NCBI GenBank assembly: GCA_028711485.1 | Contig: JAQTSF010000015.1 | Span: forward strand, 1 to 12,276 | DNA from: Candidatus Iainarchaeum sp. | GTDB taxonomy: Archaea > Micrarchaeota > Micrarchaeia > Anstonellales > Bilamarchaeaceae | Length of the DNA stretch: 12,276 nucleotides | Direction: 5' to 3' | Shown here: piece after piece, positions 5,539 through 12,276 of the stretch | How positions within the stretch are numbered: the first letter of the stretch is position 1 | Layout of the letters: each line of letters starts with the position of its first letter | Translations under genes and position numbers: made by a program | Notes under the pieces: model-generated | The model's input: only the letters and a program-made list of their open reading frames with translations | Database searches by the model: none | What the model was told of the DNA's origin: nothing

Positions 5539-6669
5539 TCAAATCACCCTTGTAAGAGAAGTTATATCTATAGGTTCTCCTAAAGTTTTTCCAAGAGACC
5601 TCATGCTATAAACTAAAATTATAGTATTAAATGCTGGCAAAATAAAACCTACAAGTGCAGCCCACCACATCACTATTCCTCCAATACCAAAAAATATGAA
5701 TCCGAAAAATTCTCCGAAGACAGTTAACACTGTCTTTGCTAGAGCAACTATTAAATCAATTGGTGAACCAAGAACTCCAGAAACACCTAAAGTTACTAAA
5801 CTTATAAAAAATTTTCCAATTGCACTGAATATGTCAGAAGCAGAAGTTATAACTCCAGACATGTTTAATAAAAATAATTGGCTAAATGAGAACCAACCTC
5901 CTACCCCGACCTCGCTCACATAAAATGAAAGCGTAATTATTATGGGGTAGATTACGAGCATAGAAATTGAAAGTGCAATAATTGTTCCGCCAAATCTTCT
6001 TGTAGGTTCAAATGCACGGAAGAAGATTCCTAATGGAAGAAAATATTTAGGGAATGCAATAAGAGAATATTTCATAATTGCAAGCATTGCCTCATTTATT
6101 ACAAAAGTTATGGTCATTGCAATCATTGCATTATTTACAAGAAGTTTCAATGGAGCAAAAAAACCAGACATTGGAGAAGTTGCAAAACCCTGACCCATTG
6201 GATGAACATTAAAATTTGCAGAACCTAAATCTGCAACAACTCCACCAATCATTCCCAAACACATCCATTTTTCCAATCGATCCCCTACAGAATGGAAATA
6301 GGTTGAGGATACAGTATATATGTTTGTTGAAGATGAAAATTGAGAAGAAATCTGCTCTGCTTGGAAATTACTAAGAATCCAACCAACATTAAACGAACAC
6401 AATCCCTGTATTATAATTACTAAAGCAAGAACAATAAGTGCAGTGGAGATTAATTCATATATTTCCATTTTCACCCAGGCGATTACCTTATCATTTCTAA
6501 ATAAAATAGCAAAAAGATAGAAAAAAACCAAAACCATTACTGAGGCAAAAAGTGCTGCTGCAATAAGAGACTGCCATTCGAAAGCAGCATTGCTGCACAT
6601 GTGATTTGCTACTTCTAAGTCCAAAACATCGATATTTGAAGAAAGGTCTACACAAGGAATTCCAACCAT
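5539..6669 (-). CDS. Polytopic membrane protein, paralog E (VirB6/TrbL-like?), 376 aa
   Basis: Fifth of the six. The N-terminal 30 residues are polar with C6 and C25 and no signal peptide, so they may be translocated by TM1 itself. TM1 (about 33-57) leads to LFRNDKVIAWVKMEIYEL and TM2 (about 72-92), then a long probably external segment (93-175) rich in Ser/Asn. The core motif FLPLGIFFRAFEPTRRFGG (210-228) precedes the helix IIALSISMLVIYPIIIT. Further helices occupy about 283-355, and the tail is SLGKTLGEPIDITSLTRVI. A ribosome binding site GTGAT (6679-6675) lies inside the last codons of the preceding gene, and 1 bp separates that stop from this ATG. Its own last codons (AGG GTG ATT TGA) supply the ribosome binding site for paralog F. 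Confidence 0.87.
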   Translation of the reverse strand: MVGIPCVDLSSNIDVLDLEVANHMCSNAAFEWQSLIAAALFASVMVLVFFYLFAILFRNDKVIAWVKMEIYELISTALIVLALVIIIQGLCSFNVGWILSNFQAEQISSQFSSSTNIYTVSSTYFHSVGDRLEKWMCLGMIGGVVADLGSANFNVHPMGQGFATSPMSGFFAPLKLLVNNAMIAMTITFVINEAMLAIMKYSLIAFPKYFLPLGIFFRAFEPTRRFGGTIIALSISMLVIYPIIITLSFYVSEVGVGGWFSFSQLFLLNMSGVITSASDIFSAIGKFFISLVTLGVSGVLGSPIDLIVALAKTVLTVFGEFFGFIFFGIGGIVMWWAALVGFILPAFNTIILVYSMRSLGKTLGEPIDITSLTRVI

Positions 6670-6670
6670 T

Positions 6671-7813
6671 CTATATCACTCTTATTAAGGAACTTAGATT
6701 TATATCTACACCGAAAAATGTCTTTGAAATTTCTTTTACTGCAGTCAGCGTTATCATTATACTAAAGAAAGGAAGCATCAAACTCATTATAAAAAATAAG
6801 AATATGGCTTCTTTTAGGAATATGAATACTGCATCAATCATTGCAACAATAAGCAGGGGTATAAGTAAACTTTTTGAAACTAATAATAATGTAATTAATA
6901 CTATTGAACTTCCTGCTCCAAATTTACTTAATAATCCTACGATAATACCAGTAGTATCAAAATCTCCGTGCATTGCACTGAATATTGCACCCATTCCTAA
7001 AAATGTTATTGGATAGATGATATAAAGAACAAGCATAAGTGCGATCAATGCACTCCCCCCATCTCTTGTCTGAGGAATTGCTCTAAGTAATATTCCAAAT
7101 GGAAGAAATACAGAAATTGCCCATTTTTTTATTAAACATAATGAGAATACATGAAACATCCATTCAGAAAGAGAAACTGCAAGAAACTGTACTATTAAAG
7201 TTACTACATCTGTCAAAGGTTTAAGAGCAAGACCTGGTGAAAAATGAATTGAAGAATGGAAAGAACCTATGGATAATGATGAGGTTGCAAAAAATGTAAG
7301 TATTCCATTGAAGAACATCATTGAACCTAAACTTGTTGCTATTTTATTTGTTATAAAAATACTTACAAGCATTGCTGCGTCAATAAAAGAAACTGCCTCC
7401 ATTCCAAAAAGATTAAGTGAAATTGCAGCAACATGTGAACCTAAAACAAACGAAAGAACTATGAACGCAAGAAAGATTGATATCCCACTCTGATAAAATT
7501 CCTCTTTTGCAAAATTTAATATTTGTTCTGAATTGAGCACTGTTCCGGTCATATATACAAGCGCACTTATTAGTATTATTAAAAACGCTGCAATTATTGA
7601 AGGAATAAATAGCCAGAGAGTATGATCTTGTGAAACAGAACAAGTGTCGGGATTGGTTGCATAAGTTACAAAATGAGAGAGCGGACCCATAAATGAAGAA
7701 GTAAACTCTTCCAAAGAATCTTTAGTTTTTTGTTTTATCTCATCATCAGTATATGCACTGGATAAAGAAATGCAGATTATAAGAGCAAATATTAATAGTA
7801 CATTTATTTTCAT
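6671..7813 (-). CDS. Polytopic membrane protein with signal peptide, paralog D (VirB6/TrbL-like?), 380 aa
   Basis: Fourth of the six. It has a Sec-type signal peptide (MKINVLLIFALIICISLSSA, probable cut after A20), then an exported polar segment (21-63, with C58), so the N-terminus should face outward. TM1 (about 66-90) is followed by VLNSEQILNFAKEEFYQS and TM2 (about 110-132). The core motif FLPFGILLRAIPQTRDGGS (236-254) precedes ALIALMLVLYIIYPITFLG. More helices lie at about 286-356, and the C-terminus is EISKTFFGVDINLSSLIRVI, matching the shared tail. The start ATG has GTGATC 2 nt upstream (7821-7816), overlapping the stop of paralog C. Like its neighbours it has no visible enzymatic motif; a structural channel or scaffold role is inferred. 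Confidence 0.87.
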   Translation of the reverse strand: MKINVLLIFALIICISLSSAYTDDEIKQKTKDSLEEFTSSFMGPLSHFVTYATNPDTCSVSQDHTLWLFIPSIIAAFLIILISALVYMTGTVLNSEQILNFAKEEFYQSGISIFLAFIVLSFVLGSHVAAISLNLFGMEAVSFIDAAMLVSIFITNKIATSLGSMMFFNGILTFFATSSLSIGSFHSSIHFSPGLALKPLTDVVTLIVQFLAVSLSEWMFHVFSLCLIKKWAISVFLPFGILLRAIPQTRDGGSALIALMLVLYIIYPITFLGMGAIFSAMHGDFDTTGIIVGLLSKFGAGSSIVLITLLLVSKSLLIPLLIVAMIDAVFIFLKEAIFLFFIMSLMLPFFSIMITLTAVKEISKTFFGVDINLSSLIRVI

Positions 7814-7820
7814 ATGATCA

Positions 7821-9119
7821 CTAGATAAGATGTGTTAAACCTGCTATTTCAAGATCTCCCCCTAAAACAGCAGAAATGCTTCTTATAGAAGCTACAGTTG
7901 CCATAATTGCAAAAAATGAAAATGACATTGAGAAGAATATTAGTTTCGCAACCTTATCAATATAAGCATCATCAATAAATCCTACATCCATTCCATTTTC
8001 TTGGAAATTTCCTGCCCATTTTTCTATGCTTTCGCTAGTTTTTTCTAAATCGCTATCATCTCCCTTATCTGCACCAAAAACCAAATTACAGATGGTGTCA
8101 TCATCTTTTGCATTTGCTTCGAAATAATTTTGAAGATCTTTTTCACTTGTTCCTGGAGTTTTTACTAATTTTTCTAAATCACTGAATTGAGAAAGGTCTT
8201 CCTCAGTTATCGCATCACCTAAAGGATTAATTAAACTCTCGGCAGTAGTTGAATCAATTTTAAATGAACCAATAGAACCTCCAGAATGCTCAAAAACAGC
8301 ACCCGCAAAAATATATGTAAGTGGAAAAATAAAATAAAGCGCAAGGGAAATTGCCATCATCAGCCCCCCGAGTTTTCTGGTAAGCTGAAAAGAACGAAGT
8401 ACGGTTCCAGCTGCAAGGAAAGGAACAAAAAATCCGCTTATGAATACATGAAGAAAAATCTCCTGGAATTTTGCAATTATTCCGACTTTGGAGTTTAAAC
8501 TGAAAAGCTGAAGTTTTGCAACATTTCCCAGATGGTAAAACCCCTTAATAGGATTGTAATTTATAAATCCTCGTTGTTCCCAAAATAAATCAAGAGAAAT
8601 ATATACCTCTCCTAAAACTCCAGTCCATGCATAAGAATCAAAAATATCTTCGCCAAGAGATACGGATTCAAGGAAAAGTTTTGAGAGAAAATATTTTGGA
8701 TATCTGAAATGGCTTGGAAGCAAATTATAACCTGTTTCTGGCTGGCTTGAAAGTGCAGCAATCTCCAATCGTACATTTGGCGGGTATATTGATGCTGCAG
8801 CACTTTCGGCTACTTCGCTAAAAATCGGAAACATAGAAAAGAGAATTATAAATAAAAATGCAGAATAAACTATTTCAAAAAGCTCGGATTTCACATATGC
8901 CTTAAGTTCTTCATTGCTCAATATATTTGCAAACGCCCAGACAATTACTAAAATTCCTGTTGCTGCAAGAAGAGTGACTGCTACTAAAGATGCAATTTCT
9001 GCGTACCTATTTTGAAGCACGGAGTCTGTATCCCAAGGAGTTGATTGCGCAGCTAACAACACGGAAACAAGAAATAAAAATAAAATAAAAATTTTCATCT
9101 GCGGCTTCATTAAGATCAT
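7821..9119 (-). CDS. Polytopic membrane protein with signal peptide and acidic insert, paralog C (VirB6/TrbL-like?), 432 aa
   Basis: Third and largest of the six. A signal peptide (about residues 5-24, ending LLAAQS) precedes TM1 (about 42-66), the shared loop ILSNEELKAYVKSELFEI (66-83) and TM2. The core motif FLAAGTVLRSFQLTRKLGG (234-252) leads into the helix MMAISLALYFIFPLTYIF. Unlike the others it then has a soluble, strongly acidic insert of about 110 residues (280-390; many Asp/Glu, one Cys at 344) before a final helix and the tail SISAVLGGDLEIAGLTHLI. The first ATG (9119) overlaps the TGA of paralog B. The in-frame ATG at 9110 has TGATC 3 nt upstream and would give a more normal signal peptide (MKPQMKIF), so either start is possible. 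Confidence 0.86.
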   Translation of the reverse strand: MILMKPQMKIFILFLFLVSVLLAAQSTPWDTDSVLQNRYAEIASLVAVTLLAATGILVIVWAFANILSNEELKAYVKSELFEIVYSAFLFIILFSMFPIFSEVAESAAASIYPPNVRLEIAALSSQPETGYNLLPSHFRYPKYFLSKLFLESVSLGEDIFDSYAWTGVLGEVYISLDLFWEQRGFINYNPIKGFYHLGNVAKLQLFSLNSKVGIIAKFQEIFLHVFISGFFVPFLAAGTVLRSFQLTRKLGGLMMAISLALYFIFPLTYIFAGAVFEHSGGSIGSFKIDSTTAESLINPLGDAITEEDLSQFSDLEKLVKTPGTSEKDLQNYFEANAKDDDTICNLVFGADKGDDSDLEKTSESIEKWAGNFQENGMDVGFIDDAYIDKVAKLIFFSMSFSFFAIMATVASIRSISAVLGGDLEIAGLTHLI

Positions 9120-10099
9120 CCAATCTTATGTTCTATAAAGTTTGTAAACCCGTTTATAAATGCAATACAGAAAATCATTGAAAGCGCTGGAAGGAAGAAA
9201 GTTACAAGAGATAGTTCGGCTATTCCCTTTATTACTGGAAGAAACAAACTTGGCTGAATTATGCTTAGGAATGCTTCTGATGCAATAAAACCTATAAAAG
9301 TTTGCACTCCCATAGCACCTGGAACAAGATCTAAAAGTTTGCTAGCTCCCCCGATAATAGAACCTATTGCAAAAGGGGTTGCGAAAGAGAAGATAAGTAT
9401 TCCTGTTGCTTTCGCTGAATCAAAAGGTGCATAATAGTCATGACCTTCTATTTTTGCAATCTCATCCAAAATCTGGAAATGCAATGCATATGCTGCTGGG
9501 TATATTGAATGAAATGCAATTGCCATTGCAATTATGAAAACTCCTGCTTTTCTTGTAGGCGGTAAAAATCTCAATAAAACTCCCGCGGGGAGGAAAAAAT
9601 CTTTCATTGTTGCTTCTAAAAATCCAAGTATAAACAAGTGTGCATTCATTGAAGCAAGTACAACAATAAGACCATAAGAAAGAAGATTGAAAACTCCCAC
9701 GATAACATCTGCACCCGGGCATACCTTCAAAACCCAGGTCCATACTGAATCATTTGGTCTTACCTGAAAGGAATTTAAAGTTGAGAATAAGAAAATCATT
9801 TGATAACAGTATTGGATTGCAGGGTAAACACCTTCAAGCATAATCCTAGAATGAAAATTTCTTGCAATTTCAAAAGGATCTCCTCCTGCAATTGCAATTG
9901 ATATCTGCGAGGACGCTTCAAAGAAACCCCATGCAAATAAAAGAATTAAAATTGAAATGAATAATTCGTATAATTCAACTTTTGCAAATGCTTCCATACT
10001 CGACATATTAAGCAATTTTGAAGCCATGTACGCGATGGTGATCAGGCTGACCATAAGCAAAACGACCACACCTGCAAAATTCATCACAAAATCAACCAA
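9116..10099 (-). CDS. Polytopic membrane protein, paralog B (VirB6/TrbL-like?), 327 aa
   Basis: Second and shortest of the six. TM1 (about 8-28) is followed by the shared amphipathic loop LLNMSSMEAFAKVELYEL (29-46) and TM2 (about 46-64), then an external-looking segment with C98 and C127. The core motif FFLPAGVLLRFLPPTRKAG (168-186) precedes IIAMAIAFHSIYPAAYAL. Two or three more helices follow. It ends FINGFTNFIEHKIG, so it alone lacks the shared hydrophobic tail. The start is TTG at 10099 with GGTGATC (10108-10102) 2 nt upstream; alternatives are GTG or ATG at codons 5 and 6. It follows paralog A by 8 bp and its TGA overlaps the next ATG, which implies coupled translation. Confidence 0.85.
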   Translation of the reverse strand: MVDFVMNFAGVVVLLMVSLITIAYMASKLLNMSSMEAFAKVELYELFISILILLFAWGFFEASSQISIAIAGGDPFEIARNFHSRIMLEGVYPAIQYCYQMIFLFSTLNSFQVRPNDSVWTWVLKVCPGADVIVGVFNLLSYGLIVVLASMNAHLFILGFLEATMKDFFLPAGVLLRFLPPTRKAGVFIIAMAIAFHSIYPAAYALHFQILDEIAKIEGHDYYAPFDSAKATGILIFSFATPFAIGSIIGGASKLLDLVPGAMGVQTFIGFIASEAFLSIIQPSLFLPVIKGIAELSLVTFFLPALSMIFCIAFINGFTNFIEHKIG

Positions 10100-10107
10100 A
10101 AGATCAC

Positions 10108-11262
10108 CTAAACAATTTTTGAAAGCCCGAATATTTCGGTTTCACCGCCGATAACAGCACTTACTGATCTGTGAGCAGTTACAACTATTACAAATTCTAA
10201 TATAGTGGTTGTAAGAATAATAACTAAAAATTGGGAAGCTGCAAGAAGTTCTATTATCATATAATAATAATATGCCTTAAGATAAGCTAATGGATTTAAA
10301 AGACTAAGAATATTGCCACCCTGTACAATTAATTTTATAAGATCCCAAATTAATGAGATTATACTTGCTAATCCTTCAACAACACCCCAAATAATAGCGC
10401 CTATTTTATAAAATATATTTGGGTCTTCAGCAGAAGCAATTGCATCCTCACCAACTTCGAAATTTTCCTGAATATGATCCATATCTATGCTAAGTACATC
10501 ATCTTCATTACAAATTTCTGAAATGGGAGTAGGTGTATCAAAAGTTATGTAAACCGAGGTTGCTTCGTAAAAATCATAAATGACATAGTTTGTAAATATA
10601 AGCGCAATTGGAAAAATAAAAAATAGTGTAAAACAAAGAGCTAATATTGTTGAACCAGTAACTCTAAGCTGGGGAAGTGCTCTAAAAAATAGCCCCATTG
10701 GCAGAAAAATGGTAGGAACAGCATACAATATCATTTCAAGAACAAGTTTTTTCGCAAGTATTAAACCCACAGAATATCCAACTGCTTCAACAAGAGTTAC
10801 CTGAACGTTTGCAATCATTGTAAGTGCTACGAAAGGGGATATGTGTATTGAAAAGACAAAAAGAAATATTCTAAATATACCAAGTGTAAAAGAAGTCGAA
10901 GACATAACTGCGATTATAACTTCAAATAAATATAGTTTTGAGTAAAGATTAACAAAAGTATTCATAAGATTATCAAGCGCATACATTGCAACTTTTATAT
11001 GGTCTATATTAGAACAATCGATAGATGTACCATAGCATATTATACCCCCAGTAAGAGAGGAAAGTATTCCATTAGATGCAAGAAATATAAAGATAATAAA
11101 ACCTGAGAAAAATAGTTGAGTAATATGTTCTTTGGAAGCTGCAATAAGAGAGGGTGAACTCAATGCTCGTGATCCCATATAATAAAGCGCAGTTATTAGA
11201 ACATTAAGAAAAAGGGCAGCCCCTATCAAAGCCAAAGCATTTGAATCAATACTAAATACCAT
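10108..11262 (-). CDS. Polytopic membrane protein, paralog A (VirB6/TrbL-like?), 384 aa, operon leader
   Basis: First gene of the six-gene array. There is no signal peptide: TM1 begins at about residue 8 and runs to 30, followed by ALSSPSLIAASKEHITQL (33-50) and TM2 (about 50-68). An external-looking loop holds C76 and C83. Helices at about 110-180 precede the core motif FLPMGLFFRALPQLRVTGS (186-204), where the usual PTR is QLR. The motif runs into TILALCFTLFFIFPIALIF. A soluble stretch (230-283, acidic, C251) separates this from helices at about 287-312 and 335-362. The tail SVSAVIGGETEIFGLSKIV matches the shared C-terminal pattern. It is divergent from leuS over 52 bp; a TATA-like element at 11292-11301 (minus strand) would give a leader of under 10 nt. 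Confidence 0.86.
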   Translation of the reverse strand: MVFSIDSNALALIGAALFLNVLITALYYMGSRALSSPSLIAASKEHITQLFFSGFIIFIFLASNGILSSLTGGIICYGTSIDCSNIDHIKVAMYALDNLMNTFVNLYSKLYLFEVIIAVMSSTSFTLGIFRIFLFVFSIHISPFVALTMIANVQVTLVEAVGYSVGLILAKKLVLEMILYAVPTIFLPMGLFFRALPQLRVTGSTILALCFTLFFIFPIALIFTNYVIYDFYEATSVYITFDTPTPISEICNEDDVLSIDMDHIQENFEVGEDAIASAEDPNIFYKIGAIIWGVVEGLASIISLIWDLIKLIVQGGNILSLLNPLAYLKAYYYYMIIELLAASQFLVIILTTTILEFVIVVTAHRSVSAVIGGETEIFGLSKIV

Positions 11263-11290
11263 AATAACTTATCAACTATCTATAATGTTA

Positions 11291-11302
11291 AGTATAAAAA
11301 AC
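11291..11302. promoter_or_regulatory. Divergent TATA-like element between paralog A and leuS
   Basis: AGTATAAAAAAC on the plus strand reads GTTTTTTATACT on the minus strand. Its centre is about 27 bp before the second leuS ATG (11324) and about 35 bp before the paralog A ATG (11262). It could drive both genes. TATAATG at 11281-11287 is a second candidate for leuS. Confidence 0.35.
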
Positions 11303-11314
11303 TAATTATCAAAA

Positions 11315-12276
11315 ATGATTCCTATGGACTTTTCTCTTATTGATAAAAAATGGCAGAATAAATGGTTTGAAGGCAGAGTATTTGAACCTGAAAGTTCTAA
11401 AAAAGAAAAATTCTTTTTCACAATACCTTACCCTTACGTTTCTGGAGCCTTGCATGTGGGACACGGAAGAACATATACTAATGGAGATATAATTGCAAGA
11501 TATAAACGAATGAAAGGGTTTAATCTGCTCTGGCCCATGGCATTCCATATAACAGGAACTCCGGTACTTGCAGTCAGTTCAAAAATAATTGCAAAAGATC
11601 CGGAAACAATAAAATTATACCAGGATTATGTTTCAAATTATGAAGAAAGTGAAGAGGAAATCAAAAGAATAGTAGATAGTTTTTCTGAACCTTGGAACAT
11701 AGTAAAATATTTTTCATCGAAATTAATACAAGATTTCAAAAGTATAGGATTCTCTATTGATTTTTCAAGACAGTTTACAACAGGTGATTTGGAATATAAT
11801 AAATTTATTGAATGGCAGTTTGAAAAATATCATGAAAAGGGGTATTTGAAAAAAGCAAATTATCCTGTGTTATATTGTCCAAAAGATGAAAATGCAGTTG
11901 GTGAGGATGATATATCTGGCGGGGATGAAGAAAAAATAGAGGTGCAGAAATTCACCGCTATAAAATTTAAACTAGGGGGGGAATATCTGGTTTCTGCAAC
12001 TTTAAGACCGGATACCTTTTTTGGTATAACTAATATTTTTGTTAATCCTGACGCAGAATATTCGATTGTCGAAGTGGATAATAAAGAAAAAATAATTGTG
12101 AGTAGGGGAGCAGTTGAAAAATTAAAACTTCAGGGAAAAAGTATTAATGAAATCAGGGAAATACGGGGAGAGGAATTGATAGGAAAAAAAGCAAAAACAC
12201 CTAACGGAAAAGAGGTGCCTGTTTTTCCTGGGGTATTTGTTGATCCGGAACATGGAACTGGTATTGTTCATAGTGT
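11315..12276 (+). CDS. leuS: Leucyl-tRNA synthetase, archaeal type, 5' part
   Basis: Class I aminoacyl-tRNA synthetase that charges tRNA-Leu; 320 codons are visible and the gene continues past the right edge (full archaeal LeuRS is about 900-970 aa). Numbered from the ATG at 11315: IPYPYVSGALHVGHGRTYTNGD (37-58) contains the HIGH ATP-binding signature as HVGH (47-50), and FNLLWPMAFHITGTPVLA is the adjoining Rossmann-fold segment. The editing (CP1) domain begins after the YCPKDENAVGEDD stretch and shows TLRPDTFFGITN (229-240) and PEHGTGIVHS near the edge. The KMSKS signature lies beyond the window. A second in-frame ATG at 11324 (MDFSLIDKKWQ) matches the usual LeuRS N-terminus and fits leaderless transcription from the TATA-like element at 11293, so it may be the true start. 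Confidence 0.95.
   Translation, partial: MIPMDFSLIDKKWQNKWFEGRVFEPESSKKEKFFFTIPYPYVSGALHVGHGRTYTNGDIIARYKRMKGFNLLWPMAFHITGTPVLAVSSKIIAKDPETIKLYQDYVSNYEESEEEIKRIVDSFSEPWNIVKYFSSKLIQDFKSIGFSIDFSRQFTTGDLEYNKFIEWQFEKYHEKGYLKKANYPVLYCPKDENAVGEDDISGGDEEKIEVQKFTAIKFKLGGEYLVSATLRPDTFFGITNIFVNPDAEYSIVEVDNKEKIIVSRGAVEKLKLQGKSINEIREIRGEELIGKKAKTPNGKEVPVFPGVFVDPEHGTGIVHS

Noticed and set aside
5539..5541. UGA recoded as an amino acid between paralogs E and F
   Set aside because: TGA serves as the normal stop of other genes here (paralog B and the 496-aa gene), no other internal TGA is needed, and a good ribosome-binding site precedes the TTG.
6606..7016. Plus-strand open frame of 136 codons
   Set aside because: Antisense to the C-terminal part of paralog D; no family features of its own.
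4528..11262. Six paralogs as transporters of the MFS or ABC permease type
   Set aside because: No Walker motifs, MFS loop signature or substrate-binding partner is visible; the shared LLRAxPPTR core and variable external regions fit a structural channel subunit better, though this is not proven.
11309..11548. Minus-strand open frame of 79 codons
   Set aside because: Antisense to the N-terminal catalytic region of leuS.

Overview
This window is AT-rich archaeal DNA. The evidence is a leucyl-tRNA synthetase of the archaeal type, a CDP-archaeol synthase (CarS, an enzyme of ether-lipid synthesis), a class III (prepilin-type) signal peptide of the form KKG|QASIE, and TATA-box/leaderless gene starts. 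Compact operons and many short membrane or exported proteins suggest a DPANN-type or related euryarchaeal lineage, but the sequence alone does not fix the taxon.

Layout, left to right. (1) 1-2299, minus strand: a tightly overlapped operon of three exported proteins with hydrophobic pilin-like N-termini (179 aa, then 496 aa, then a canonical class III signal-peptide pilin that runs off the left edge). (2) 2300-2662: a 363-bp non-coding stretch with four copies of an 18-bp direct repeat and strong GC-rich hairpins, directly upstream of the pilin-operon promoter. (3) 2663-3955, minus: a signal peptide peptidase SppA (S49) and a small membrane-anchored protein with a duplicated cysteine-rich module. 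(4) 4010-4525, plus: CarS, divergent from SppA over a 54-bp region centred on one TATA-like element, and convergent with the next operon with only 2 bp between stop codons. (5) 4528-11262, minus: the most unusual part, six consecutive mutually paralogous polytopic membrane proteins (called A to F here in transcription order), with junctions from a 4-bp overlap to 8-bp gaps. (6) 11315 to the right edge, plus: LeuRS, 5' part only.

The six paralogs share three things: an N-terminal TM1 / K-x-E-[LIF] amphipathic loop / TM2 unit, a central LPxGxLLRAxPPTRxxGG motif leading into a membrane helix, and (in five of six) a short C-terminal tail ending in a hydrophobic [VL]I. The central Thr-Arg loop is reminiscent of VirB6/TrbL, the polytopic inner-membrane channel subunit of type IV secretion and conjugation, and of VirB6-like CedA-type proteins in archaeal DNA import. 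I infer a hetero-oligomeric membrane complex (secretion, DNA transfer or envelope machine). No ATPase is in the window, so this remains a hypothesis.
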